Assembly: GCA_913056145.1 (NCBI GenBank)
Contig: CAJXMI010000014.1
Span: 1 to 33,690, forward strand
DNA from: an uncultured Spiribacter sp.
GTDB taxonomy: Bacteria; Pseudomonadota; Gammaproteobacteria; Nitrococcales; Nitrococcaceae
Length of the DNA stretch: 33,690 nt
Direction of reading: 5' to 3'
In this document: positions 1-7,557 of the stretch, piece by piece
Layout of the letters: each line of letters starts with the position of its first letter
Numbering within the stretch: position 1 is the first letter of the stretch
The notes under the pieces: model-generated
What the model saw: only the letters and a program-made list of their open reading frames with translations
Told to the model about the DNA's origin: nothing
Databases searched by the model: none
Program-made: the position numbers and the translations under genes

Positions 1-827
1 TTTGTCGCCGCCGACTGTGGCGCCTGCCCCGATGACCCACTCCCGGGCGTCACCGATGGCATGAGCGGCGCACCACCCGTCTGCAGCGAGGCCGGGCTCA
101 GCGCCTTCAGCAGGTCCATGGGCACCGGGAAGACGATGGTCGAGGCGTTATCCACCGAGATGTCACTGAGGGTCTGCAGATAGCGCAGCTGAATGGCCTG
201 TGGGTTGCCGGCCAGGACGTTGGCCGCCTCCAGCAGCTGCTCCGAGGCCTGATACTCACCCTCGGCATGGATGACCTTGGCGCGGCGATTACGCTCCGCC
301 TCGGCCTGCCGGGCAATGGCACGAATCATGGACTCGTCCAGATCCACATGCTTGATCTCGACATTGGCCACCTTGATGCCCCAGGCATCGGTCTGGGTAT
401 CAAGAATCTCCTGGATATCGGCGTTGAGCTTGTCACGCTCGGAGAGCATCTCATCGAGGTCGTGCTTGCCCAGCACTGAGCGGAGCGTGGTCTGCGCCAG
501 CTGGCTGGTGGCGGCATGGAAGTCTTCGACGTGTATCACGGCCCGCTCGGGGTCGATGACCCGGAAGTACAGCACCGCGTTGACCTTGACCGTGACGTTG
601 TCCCGCGAGATGACGTCCTGCGAGGGCACATCGAGGGTGATCAGGCGCAAGTCCACTTTCACTGCCTGCTGAATGACCGGAATGATGAGACGCAGGCCCG
701 GCCCCTTTACCTTCCAGAAGCGACCCAGCAGAAATACCACCGCACGCTCGTACTCCCGGAACACCCGGAACGAGGCGATGATGATGGCCGCGATCGCGCC
801 AAGAACGATCAATATCGGTAGGGTCAT
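1..827 (-). CDS. Slipin (stomatin/SPFH family) membrane protein, partial
   Basis: The ORF track misses this gene because it has no stop inside the window; it runs off the left edge after 275 codons. Translation from the ATG at 827 starts [20 protein letters not shown], a single N-terminal membrane anchor at about residues 3-20. A band-7/SPFH domain follows ([16 protein letters not shown], then [36 protein letters not shown]), with a coiled-coil-prone stretch rich in Ala, Glu and Arg ([19 protein letters not shown]). Family members oligomerise on the inner membrane and organise membrane domains or bind membrane proteases; the specific role here is unknown. Slipins usually pair with a NfeD protease gene. 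The gene on the upstream side here is an iron-binding protein, so any nfeD partner would lie beyond the left edge. GGGAG lies about 9 nt before the ATG. Confidence 0.9.
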   Translation of the reverse strand, partial: MTLPILIVLGAIAAIIIASFRVFREYERAVVFLLGRFWKVKGPGLRLIIPVIQQAVKVDLRLITLDVPSQDVISRDNVTVKVNAVLYFRVIDPERAVIHVEDFHAATSQLAQTTLRSVLGKHDLDEMLSERDKLNADIQEILDTQTDAWGIKVANVEIKHVDLDESMIRAIARQAEAERNRRAKVIHAEGEYQASEQLLEAANVLAGNPQAIQLRYLQTLSDISVDNASTIVFPVPMDLLKALSPASLQTGGAPLMPSVTPGSGSSGQAPQSAAT

Positions 828-870
828 CGGCGAGGCTCCCTGTGCTGTTGACTGGTTTATGCCTGCCTGT

Positions 871-911
871 CAGACACAAAGGCCGCGGCCGGGTTCGCCC
901 GACCGCGGCCT
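871..911 (-). terminator. Intrinsic terminator of the iron-binding protein gene
   Basis: Two 9-base arms, AGGCCGCGG (880-888) and CCGCGGCCT (903-911), pair perfectly. The stem continues with CGGG/CCCG around a four-base loop. Read on the minus strand the hairpin is followed by TTTGTGTC, a short U-rich tail. It lies 31 bp past the stop of the binding-protein gene and before the slipin start, so it should separate the two transcripts. Confidence 0.8.
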
Positions 912-942
912 CGGCCGCTTTACCCTATGTCAGGGTGGGCCG

Positions 943-1968
943 TTAGCGCCAGCCTACCCGATCCATGAGACGCACGGCCTGGGCGTTGTTCTCACCCAGG
1001 ACGCCGACGTTCAGGTCGTCGAGTTGCCGATCGGCGTAAGGCTGCAGCGCCTCAATCGGCTCAATGCCATCGACGGCCGGGAACTCGTTGTTGCCCATCG
1101 AGAACAGGCGCTGCGCCTCATCGGAGGCCAGAAACTCAAGAAAGGCAACGGCCGCATCCGTATTCGGCGCTCCGGCCACCATGGCGGCACCTCCGATATT
1201 GCGATGCGAACCGCGATCCTCCTGGTTGGGGAAGAGCAGCGCCGTTTTGTCGACCACGGCCTGATCGTTGGCGTTATCGGACAGCTCCAGGCGGGTGTAG
1301 TAATAATGGTTACCCACCCCGATGCTGCACTCGCCCGCCGCGACGGCGCGCAGCTGATCGGTGTCACCCCCCTGCGGCGTGCGGGCCATGTTCTCGACCA
1401 GCCCGGCGGCCCAGGCCTCGGTGGCCTCCAGGCCATTGGCGGCGATCAGCGAGGCCACCATCGACTGGTTGTAGTCATTGCTGGATGAGCGAATGCAGAT
1501 CTCGCCCTCGAAGCGCTCATCAGCCAACTCCTCGTAGCGCTCCAGCGGCGGCTCGCTGTAGACCGTCGTGTCGTAGTAAACGACCCGGACACGCTCACTA
1601 AAACCAAACCAGAGGTTGTCAGGGTGCTGCAGCGCGGCCGGAATACGCGCCTCGAGAACCTCGGAGTCCACCGGGGCGAGGATATCGGCCGCTTCCGCCC
1701 GGTTCAGCCGCGCCGCATCCACAGTCATGAACACATCGGCCGGGCTGGCGGCGCCTTCGCGGCGAATGCGCTCGATCAGCTGATCGGAATCGCCCTCAAG
1801 CACGTTCACTTCGATCCCGGTCTGCTCGGTGAATGCGTCATACAGGGTTTCATCCGAGTCGTAATGCCGTGCGGTGTAGAGATTGAGCGTCTGCGCGGCG
1901 GCCACACTGGCGCCGGCAGCCAGGCCCACGCCCAGCATCAGGGCTGTTGTGCGAGTCGTCCTCGACAT
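943..1968 (-). CDS. fbpA: Ferric iron ABC transporter, periplasmic binding protein (FbpA/FutA type)
   Basis: This 341-residue protein binds Fe(III) in the periplasm and hands it to an FbpB-type permease. The track ORF begins too early. The ATG at 1968 gives a clean Sec signal peptide (MSRTTRTT, then a hydrophobic run ending ASVAAA at residue 25) and has AAGGAG 6-7 nt upstream. The mature protein opens with LNLYTARHY (28-36), the hallmark of the FutA/IdiA branch, and carries NHYYYT at about 220-225. That segment holds the tyrosine pair which, with the early Tyr and Tyr166 (SSNDY), coordinates iron in this family. The ATPase gene is divergent and the permease lies beyond it on this strand, so the system is not an operon. 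Candidate Fur sites lie upstream. The assignment to iron is strong. Use of a particular siderophore or of free iron cannot be told. Confidence 0.93.
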   Translation of the reverse strand: MSRTTRTTALMLGVGLAAGASVAAAQTLNLYTARHYDSDETLYDAFTEQTGIEVNVLEGDSDQLIERIRREGAASPADVFMTVDAARLNRAEAADILAPVDSEVLEARIPAALQHPDNLWFGFSERVRVVYYDTTVYSEPPLERYEELADERFEGEICIRSSSNDYNQSMVASLIAANGLEATEAWAAGLVENMARTPQGGDTDQLRAVAAGECSIGVGNHYYYTRLELSDNANDQAVVDKTALLFPNQEDRGSHRNIGGAAMVAGAPNTDAAVAFLEFLASDEAQRLFSMGNNEFPAVDGIEPIEALQPYADRQLDDLNVGVLGENNAQAVRLMDRVGWR

Positions 1969-2002
1969 GGTGATCTCCTTGCAACTGTTCCAAGTTAATG
2001 CG

Positions 2003-2021
2003 GATGCGAACCATTCGCATC
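2003..2021. promoter_or_regulatory. 19-bp perfect palindrome, candidate Fur-type operator
   Basis: GATGCGAACCATTCGCATC is an 8-bp inverted repeat around a 3-nt centre. It shares the flanking GAT/ATC and central AxxAT features of the 19-bp Fur box but not its AT-rich interior, so identification as Fur is uncertain. A nested outer pair, AATGCG (1997-2002) and CGCATT (2027-2032), surrounds it. It lies directly downstream of the predicted promoter of the binding-protein gene, where a bound repressor would block transcription. Confidence 0.5.
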
Positions 2022-2029
2022 TGAGGCGC

Positions 2030-2058
2030 ATTGAATCGAACCGCTTGGCCGGCGTCAA
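2030..2058 (-). promoter_or_regulatory. Putative promoter of the iron-binding protein gene
   Basis: On the minus strand TTGACG (2058-2053) and TTCAAT (2035-2030) are separated by exactly 17 bp. The -35 matches the sigma70 consensus at 5 of 6 bases and the -10 at 4 of 6. The predicted start of transcription, near 2023, falls at the edge of the palindrome at 2003-2021. Confidence 0.5.
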
Positions 2059-2063
2059 GCGCC

Positions 2064-2080
2064 AATGAGAATCGCTTGCA
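2064..2080. promoter_or_regulatory. Second Fur-box-like site upstream of the ATPase gene
   Basis: TGAGAATCGCTTGCA (2066-2080) matches the 7-1-7 Fur pattern TGATAATnATTATCA at about 10 of 14 positions, and AATGAGAATC is a common left half of Fur boxes. It lies 34 bp before the ATPase start and overlaps a possible GAGAAT -10 box. The evidence is base matching only. Confidence 0.4.
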
Positions 2081-2113
2081 AAAAGAAAGCCGGATGACGG
2101 ACACTTCGCGGTC

Positions 2114-3256
2114 ATGAGCGCACGACAGCAAGGCATGGTCTCCCGATTTCCGGCCGGTGGCGTGGCCGCCGTTCAGGCGCCCTGCCCGGCACCAGCCGGC
2201 GAGGCCCTCAGCCTCGAGGGCATCAGCCACGACTTCGACACGGTGACCGCGGCCGACGACGTCCATTTAAGCGTCGAGCCCGAGGAGCTCTTGTGCCTGC
2301 TTGGCCCCTCGGGCTGCGGCAAGACCACGCTATTGCGATTTGCGGCGGGGCTGGAGCGCCCGCAACACGGGCAGGTGCGCATTGGCAATCAATTGATGTC
2401 CGACTCCGGGAGCAGCACCTGGATCCCGCCTGAGCAACGCCATGTGGGCCTGGTGTTTCAGGACGCCGTGCTGTTTCCGCATTTGAGCGTGCTCGACAAT
2501 GTGGGATTTGGTCTGCCCAAGATGGCGGCGCGGGAGCGCGACCAACGCTCACGGGCCCTGCTGGCGCAGCTGGGACTGGCGCCCTTTGCCGAGAGCTTTC
2601 CGCATGTGCTGTCGGGCGGGCAGCAGCAGCGCGTCGCATTGGCGCGGGCGCTCGCGCCGGCACCCCGCATCATGCTGCTCGATGAGCCGTTCTCGGGGCT
2701 GGATGCGCGGCTTCGCGATCGCATCCGCGATGACACGCTGCATCTGCTCAAACGCAACGGCACGGCGACCCTGCTGGTCACCCATGACCCCGAAGAGGCG
2801 CTCTTCATGGCCGACCGGATCGCCGTCATGCGCGATGGGCGCATTGTCCAGCAGGGCAACCCCACCGACATCTACTGCAATCCACAAGACCCGTTCGTGG
2901 TGCGCTTCTTTGGCGATGTAAACGAAGTACGCGGCGTTGTGGCCGATGGCCGCGTTGAGACGCCCGTTGGCCCTGTTGAAGCGCGTGGACTGGCCGATGG
3001 CACCGCAGTACAGGTGCTGATCCGTCCCGAGGCGCTGCAGGTCGAAAAGCGTCCCGGCCCCCGTGATCACAGCGGCAGCCACGTGCTCATGTCACGCCTG
3101 CTGGGCGGCGCCAGCTTCATTCACCTGTGCGTTCATCAGGGCAATGACGAGTTCCATATGCACGCCCATATGCCCGGCGTATATCTGCCCGAGCGCAATG
3201 ACCCCATCGACATCCATCTCGACCCGACCCAGGTATTCGTCTTCCCGGTCCAGTAG
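2114..3256 (+). CDS. fbpC: Ferric iron ABC transporter, ATP-binding protein (FbpC type)
   Basis: This 380-residue ATPase powers the iron importer on the cytoplasmic side of the inner membrane. All ABC motifs are present: Walker A GPSGCGKTT (64-72), Q-loop LVFQDAV, signature LSGGQQQRVALARAL (from 166), Walker B IMLLDE (186-191), D-loop SGLD and switch histidine VTHDPEEA (H224). A C-terminal TOBE-like region of about 140 residues follows, as in Fe, spermidine and molybdate importers. It is divergent from the binding-protein gene and convergent with the permease gene, whose stop is 23 bp away. The start is uncertain: neither ATG 2114 nor the in-frame ATG 2135 has a good ribosome site, and about 30 non-conserved residues precede the ABC domain. 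The flanking iron genes decide the iron assignment. Confidence 0.9.
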   Translation: MSARQQGMVSRFPAGGVAAVQAPCPAPAGEALSLEGISHDFDTVTAADDVHLSVEPEELLCLLGPSGCGKTTLLRFAAGLERPQHGQVRIGNQLMSDSGSSTWIPPEQRHVGLVFQDAVLFPHLSVLDNVGFGLPKMAARERDQRSRALLAQLGLAPFAESFPHVLSGGQQQRVALARALAPAPRIMLLDEPFSGLDARLRDRIRDDTLHLLKRNGTATLLVTHDPEEALFMADRIAVMRDGRIVQQGNPTDIYCNPQDPFVVRFFGDVNEVRGVVADGRVETPVGPVEARGLADGTAVQVLIRPEALQVEKRPGPRDHSGSHVLMSRLLGGASFIHLCVHQGNDEFHMHAHMPGVYLPERNDPIDIHLDPTQVFVFPVQ

Positions 3257-3279
3257 CGCCCCCATGGCGGCCCGAATGG

Positions 3280-4974
3280 CTAGTCGTCGCTAGAGCCCGG
3301 GCGAGAGCGGCGCATTGCGCGGCTCAGCAGAATAACGGGAACAATCCCCACCAGAACAATGGCAAGCGACGCCGTTGAGGACTGGCTCAAGCGCTCGTCC
3401 GAGGCCAGCTCGTAGGAGCGCACCGCCAGCGTGGTGAAGTCGAAAGGCCGCAGAATGATGGTGGCCGGCAGCTCTTTCATGACATCAACAAACAGCAGAA
3501 TGCCCGCACCCAGCAGGCTCCCGCGCATGATGGGCGCATGCACGCGGCGCAGCGTCCCGCCCGCCGTGCGCCCGAGGGTGCGCGATGCGGCATCCATGGT
3601 TGGCGTGACCTTGGTCAGACTCGCCTGCACGGTGTTGTAGGACACCGCAAGGAATCGCACGAGGTAGGCGTAGACCAACGCGACGCCCGTACCGGTCAGG
3701 AGCAGCCCCACATCCCAGCCCCACTCGCCGCGCAGCAGGCCGTAGATCTGCTGATCAAGCCAGCCGAGCGGGATGAGAATGCCCACGGCAACCACCGCGC
3801 CCGGAATGGCATAGCCCATGGCCGAGATCCTTACGGCCGCCTGGGTCAGCGGCGAGGGCGCAAGCCGCACCCCGTAGGACAGCACCACGGCCAGCCCCAC
3901 CGCAATCAGCGCGGCGACCGCGGCCAGACTGATGCTGTTGAACACATAGGGCAGGAACGCCCAGCCAAAGCGCTGATCGCCGTTGGTAAGCGTCATCTCG
4001 AGCAGCAGCGCCGCGGGCACCAGAAAGCCCAGCACCACGGGCAGCGAACACGCGGCAATGGCCAGCCAGCGCCGCACGCCAGTGAGCTCATACTGCGGCA
4101 GCTCGCGATAGCGACTGGACGTATGGAAAAACTGCGAACGCCCCCGCGACAGCCGCTCGAGCAACAGCAACAGCAGCACAAACAGCAGCAGTATGCCGGC
4201 CAGCTGCGCTGCGGCCGTCCGCTCACCCAGCCCGAACCAGGTGCGGTAGATGCCCGTAGTGAAGGTATCCACCGCAAAGAATTGCACTGCGCCAAATTCG
4301 TTAAGCGTTTCCATGAGTGCAAGGGCCGCGCCACCGGCAATGGCCGGGCGTGCCAGCGGGACCGCGATGGTACCAAAGAGCCGCCATGGCCCACGCCCCA
4401 GGGTGCGCCCCACCTCGAGCACACACACCGACTGCTCGAGAAACGCCGCACGCGTCAGCAGATAGACATAGGGGTAGAGCACCAGCGACAACAGCGCAAT
4501 CGCGCCCCCAAGCGATCGCACCGGCGGAAACCAGTAATCGCCGGCGCCCCAGCCAAACCAATCGCGCAAAAAGCTCTGCAGCGGCCCGGAGAACTGCAAA
4601 AAATCGGTATAGGCATAGGCAATCACATAGGTGGGCACGGCAAGCGGCAGCAGAAGCGCCCATTCAAAAATGCGCTGCCCCGGGAAGCGGCACATCACGA
4701 CCAGCCAGGCCGTCCCCACCCCGATGGTCAGCACGCCAATGCCCACCCCCACGGCCAGCCCCGCCGTATTGAGCAGGTAGCGCGGCAGCACGGTACTGGC
4801 CAGATGTGACCAGATATCAGGCGCGGGCACAAAGACATGTGCCAGCACGGTCAGCACGGGCAGCGCTACCAGCGCAGCGATGACCGCCATGATGAGCGGC
4901 CAGACGCCGGCCCGCCGAATGGCAACAGCCGCGCGCGCGGCGAGGGGTAGTGAACGGCGAGCAGAAACGGCCAA
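3280..4974 (-). CDS. fbpB: Ferric iron ABC transporter, permease (FbpB type), TTG start
   Basis: This 564-residue polytopic inner-membrane permease forms the iron channel. It has two homologous halves of about six helices each, the normal fused FbpB layout. The first half has the EAA-loop-like stretch VLEVGRTLGRGPWRLFGTIAVPLARPAIAGG and the second TMDAASRTLGRTAGGTLRRVHAPIMRG (both quoted only in part as family signatures). The 1016-aa track ORF is too long, since its upstream part merely reads through antisense to hisC. I chose TTG at 4974 because AGGGAG lies about 9 nt before it; the first ATG (4890) would sit at the edge of the first helix and lose the basic N-terminal leader. It is convergent with fbpC and divergent from hisC, so it has its own promoter. 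Confidence 0.88.
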   Translation of the reverse strand: MAVSARRSLPLAARAAVAIRRAGVWPLIMAVIAALVALPVLTVLAHVFVPAPDIWSHLASTVLPRYLLNTAGLAVGVGIGVLTIGVGTAWLVVMCRFPGQRIFEWALLLPLAVPTYVIAYAYTDFLQFSGPLQSFLRDWFGWGAGDYWFPPVRSLGGAIALLSLVLYPYVYLLTRAAFLEQSVCVLEVGRTLGRGPWRLFGTIAVPLARPAIAGGAALALMETLNEFGAVQFFAVDTFTTGIYRTWFGLGERTAAAQLAGILLLFVLLLLLLERLSRGRSQFFHTSSRYRELPQYELTGVRRWLAIAACSLPVVLGFLVPAALLLEMTLTNGDQRFGWAFLPYVFNSISLAAVAALIAVGLAVVLSYGVRLAPSPLTQAAVRISAMGYAIPGAVVAVGILIPLGWLDQQIYGLLRGEWGWDVGLLLTGTGVALVYAYLVRFLAVSYNTVQASLTKVTPTMDAASRTLGRTAGGTLRRVHAPIMRGSLLGAGILLFVDVMKELPATIILRPFDFTTLAVRSYELASDERLSQSSTASLAIVLVGIVPVILLSRAMRRSRPGSSDD

Positions 4975-5013
4975 CGCTGAGGTCTCCCTGGGACTGAAGT
5001 GGCAAGTGGACCT

Positions 5014-5054
5014 TTCCGGTCCGGAATAATACGCCGGTCTGCCCCCATTTTCAG
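5014..5054 (-). promoter_or_regulatory. Putative fbpB promoter with a downstream palindrome
   Basis: On the minus strand CTGAAA (5054-5049) and TATTAT (5031-5026) are 17 bp apart, matching sigma70 at 4 and 5 of 6 bases. Next to the -10, TTCCGG-T-CCGGAA (5014-5026) is a perfect 6-1-6 palindrome covering the predicted transcription start. It does not resemble the palindromes upstream of the other two iron-transport genes. Confidence 0.45.
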
Positions 5055-5073
5055 CCGTTTCATGCGGGTTTCC

Positions 5074-5103
5074 GTTACAGCCCGGGCGCCACCACGGTAT
5101 GAT
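5074..5103 (+). promoter_or_regulatory. Putative hisC promoter giving a leaderless mRNA
   Basis: GTTACA (5074-5079) and TATGAT (5098-5103) are 18 bp apart and match sigma70 at 4 and 5 of 6 bases. Only six bases separate the -10 from the hisC ATG at 5110, so transcription would begin at or next to the start codon. No usable Shine-Dalgarno sequence is present. Confidence 0.45.
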
Positions 5104-5109
5104 TAGGCC

Positions 5110-6183
5110 ATGGTTTATGAACGCGACAGTATCCGCCGAATGGCGGGTTACACCCCGGGCGAGCAGCCACCGGCCGGCGATGTTATCAAGCTCAATACCA
5201 ACGAAAACCCCTGGCCGCCCTCCGCGTCCGCAATGGCCGTGCTGGCGCGCATCCAGCCCGAGACCCTGCGCCGCTATCCATCTCCCACGGCGGCGGCCTT
5301 CCTGACGGCGGCCGCGCACCTGCACGCCGTCGAGCATGATCAGTTGGTGGCCACCAACGGCGGCGATGAGCTGCTGCGACTTGCCATCACCACCTTTGTG
5401 GAGCCCGGCCAGCCCATTGGCGTGGCCAGCCCCAGCTACTCGCTGTACCCGGTGCTGGCAGACATCCATGGCAGCCCCGTGCATGCCGTGGCGCTTGATG
5501 ACGAGTGGATGCCCCCGGCGGACTTTGCCGCGCAAATGAATGCCGCCGGCGTCAACCTCACGCTGCTGGTCAATCCGCATGCACCAAGCGGCCAACTTCT
5601 GTCCGCCAGTGCCATAGGGGCCCTTGCCGATGCCCTTGACGGGGTGCTGCTGGTGGACGAGGCCTATGTGGACTTTGCCACGCCCGGCCACGATGTGGTC
5701 AGGCTGATCAATCGGCATGACAACCTGTTGATCCTGCGCACCCTCTCCAAGGGCTATTCCCTGGCAGGGCTGCGCCTCGGCTATGGCATCGGAGCCGCTG
5801 GCCTGATCGAGCCGATCGCCGCCAAGACGCGCGACAGCTATAGCGTTGACGCGGTGGCCGATGCGGTGGGCGCCGCCGCGCTGCGCGACCAGGCCCATGC
5901 CCGCCGGACCTGGCAGGACGTGCGCGCCGAGCGCGAGCGGCTGACTGCGGTGCTGCGCGAACGGGGCTTTAACGTGCCCGACAGTCAGGCCAACTTCTGC
6001 CTCGCACGACTCCCGGCCGGTGCCGCCGCCAGTGCCCGGCAGCTCCATGACGAGCTGCGCGGGCGTGGGGTATTGGTGCGCCATTTTGCCACCGAGCGTC
6101 TGAATGACTGCCTGCGCATCAGCATCGGCACTCCGGCACAAAACGATCGACTGCTCAAGGTGTTGGGCGAGCTGCTGCGCTAA
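5110..6183 (+). CDS. hisC: Histidinol-phosphate aminotransferase
   Basis: This PLP-dependent class I/II aminotransferase of 357 residues converts imidazole-acetol phosphate to histidinol phosphate in histidine synthesis, in the cytoplasm. It has the HisC N-terminal signature KLNTNENPWPPS (27-38), NPHAPSG (155-161), the PLP-contacting VDEAYVDF (182-189) and the Schiff-base lysine in TLSKGYSLAGLRLGYG (K214). The length is typical. It stands alone, away from other his genes, as one HisC copy often does in gammaproteobacteria. A paralogue acting on aromatic amino acids is possible but the motifs fit HisC. The start lacks a ribosome site (see promoter). The stop codon overlaps that of the convergent MATE gene by two bases. 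Confidence 0.93.
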   Translation: MVYERDSIRRMAGYTPGEQPPAGDVIKLNTNENPWPPSASAMAVLARIQPETLRRYPSPTAAAFLTAAAHLHAVEHDQLVATNGGDELLRLAITTFVEPGQPIGVASPSYSLYPVLADIHGSPVHAVALDDEWMPPADFAAQMNAAGVNLTLLVNPHAPSGQLLSASAIGALADALDGVLLVDEAYVDFATPGHDVVRLINRHDNLLILRTLSKGYSLAGLRLGYGIGAAGLIEPIAAKTRDSYSVDAVADAVGAAALRDQAHARRTWQDVRAERERLTAVLRERGFNVPDSQANFCLARLPAGAAASARQLHDELRGRGVLVRHFATERLNDCLRISIGTPAQNDRLLKVLGELLR

Positions 6184-7523
6184 CGAGCCGCCTGGCTGGC
6201 GGCCGTGGCAAACCAGCGACCGCGCCGCCAGTCGCGGATAAAGACACCCCCCAACAGCAGACTGCGCGCCACGGTAAAGGCCAGAAACGCGAGCCACAGT
6301 CCGTGGTTGTGAAGGGGCTGCGCCAACCACCAGACCGGCAGATAGACCAGCAACAGCGCCGCCAGCATCGTGTCGCGCATGGCCCGGGGGCGGGTAGCGC
6401 CAATAAACACCCCGTCCAGCAGGTAACTGCCGGCCGCCAGTAGCGGCATGACCGCCACCCAGGGCAAAAACTCCATGGCGAGCGCGCGCACGGCCGGCAG
6501 ATCAGTGAGCACGCTGATCAGTGCCTCGCCCGCCACCGCAAACGCCATACCCGCAAGCCCCGCCATTAAAAGCGACCACTCGGCCGCGGCGCGGACCACT
6601 CCGGTAAACCCCGCGCGATCGTCGGCCCCCACACGCTGGCCCACCAGCGACTCGGTGGCATGGGCAAACCCATCAAGCGCATAGGAGGCGAGCAGGACAA
6701 ACTGCAGCAGCACGGCATTGGCGGCAAGCACCGTATCGCCCATCCCGGCGCCCTGGGCATGAAAGAAGGCAAAGGCAAACAACAGGCAGAGCGTGCGCAC
6801 AAACAACGCCCCATTCACCGCCAGCAGCCGGCGATATCCAGCCAGCTGGCCAAAGACACCCGCCACCCGGCGCCAGTGCCAGCGCCGCCATACGCCAAGC
6901 GCCAGCACCATGCCCGTCGCAAGCGTGGCGTAATCCGCAATCACACTGGCGGCGGCAACGCCTGCCGTCGTCATCCCGAGCCCCACGACAAACACCAGAT
7001 CGAGCACGATATTGACGGCATTGTTGATCACCATAAGCAGCAGCGTGACGCGGCTGTTGCCGCGCCCCAGAAACCACCCGATCAGTGCATAGTTGGCCAG
7101 CACCGCAGGCGCACTGAGGATTCTGATGCCCGCGTAGACGCTTGCCTCCGCCGTAACCGCGGCACTGCCGTCAAGCAGCGCAAGCCCCAGCGGAACAATC
7201 AACGGGTGCAGCACAATCAGACCAAGACCAATGGCAACGGCCAGGAGCAGACTCTGGCCAAGCAGGCGCAGCACACCGTCAATGTCATCCCGGCCCTGTG
7301 CCTGTGCCGTGAGCCCGGTGGTGCCCATGCGCAAAAAGCCAAACCCCCAGAACAGAAAACTGAAAAGCGTTGCCCCCAGCGTCACGCCGCCCAGATAGCG
7401 GCTATCGGGCAAATGGCCAACCACGGCGGTGTCGACCAGCCCCAGCAGCGGAACAGTGATGTTTGACAGAATCAGGGGCCAGGCGAGTGCCACCACCCGG
7501 CGACGCGCTGCCCGAGGCTCCAT
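6180..7523 (-). CDS. MATE family efflux transporter (DinF-like)
   Basis: This protein of about 447 residues has roughly 12 hydrophobic segments. Its N-terminus, MEPRAARRRVVALAWPLILS, and the following VPLLGLVDTAVVGHL match the DinF branch of multidrug and toxin extrusion (MATE) proteins, which export organic cations or metabolites in exchange for Na+ or H+. A proline-containing helix 1 (WPLILSNITVPLLG) is typical of the family. I prefer ATG 7523 to the track start at 7559: the latter overlaps the yhhQ start codon on the opposite strand, while 7523 begins just before the conserved helix and has GGGA about 6 nt upstream. It shares a divergent control region with yhhQ and is convergent with hisC. 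The substrate cannot be read from the sequence. Confidence 0.87.
   Translation of the reverse strand: MEPRAARRRVVALAWPLILSNITVPLLGLVDTAVVGHLPDSRYLGGVTLGATLFSFLFWGFGFLRMGTTGLTAQAQGRDDIDGVLRLLGQSLLLAVAIGLGLIVLHPLIVPLGLALLDGSAAVTAEASVYAGIRILSAPAVLANYALIGWFLGRGNSRVTLLLMVINNAVNIVLDLVFVVGLGMTTAGVAAASVIADYATLATGMVLALGVWRRWHWRRVAGVFGQLAGYRRLLAVNGALFVRTLCLLFAFAFFHAQGAGMGDTVLAANAVLLQFVLLASYALDGFAHATESLVGQRVGADDRAGFTGVVRAAAEWSLLMAGLAGMAFAVAGEALISVLTDLPAVRALAMEFLPWVAVMPLLAAGSYLLDGVFIGATRPRAMRDTMLAALLLVYLPVWWLAQPLHNHGLWLAFLAFTVARSLLLGGVFIRDWRRGRWFATAASQAAR
6187..6203. terminator. Short hairpin just after hisC, inside the MATE 3' end
   Basis: GCCGCC (6187-6192) and GGCGGC (6198-6203) pair around a 5-nt loop, 4 nt after the hisC stop. 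No U-rich tail follows, and the sequence is also MATE coding sequence, so a terminator role is only possible. Confidence 0.25.
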
Positions 7524-7540
7524 GATTTCCCGGTCGGGGC

Positions 7541-7549
7541 TGGTATACT
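7541..7549. promoter_or_regulatory. Symmetric -10 element, candidate bidirectional promoter for yhhQ and the MATE gene
   Basis: On the plus strand TGG-TATACT (7541-7549) is an extended -10 box (5 of 6 bases plus the TGn motif), ending 8 nt before the yhhQ ATG. On the minus strand TATACC (7547-7542) uses the same central GTATAC for the MATE gene. No convincing -35 box was seen on either side. Confidence 0.45.
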
Positions 7550-7557
7550 CTGCGCCC

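Noticed and set aside
4975-6330. Upstream part of the 1016-aa minus-strand ORF as an N-terminal extension of the iron permease
   Set aside because: It is antisense to hisC, lacks recognisable motifs and is of low-complexity GC-rich type. The permease begins naturally at TTG 4974 with a ribosome site.
7524-7557. preQ1 riboswitch upstream of yhhQ
   Set aside because: The gap is 34 bp and the likely -10 box is 8 nt from the ATG, so there is no room for an aptamer.
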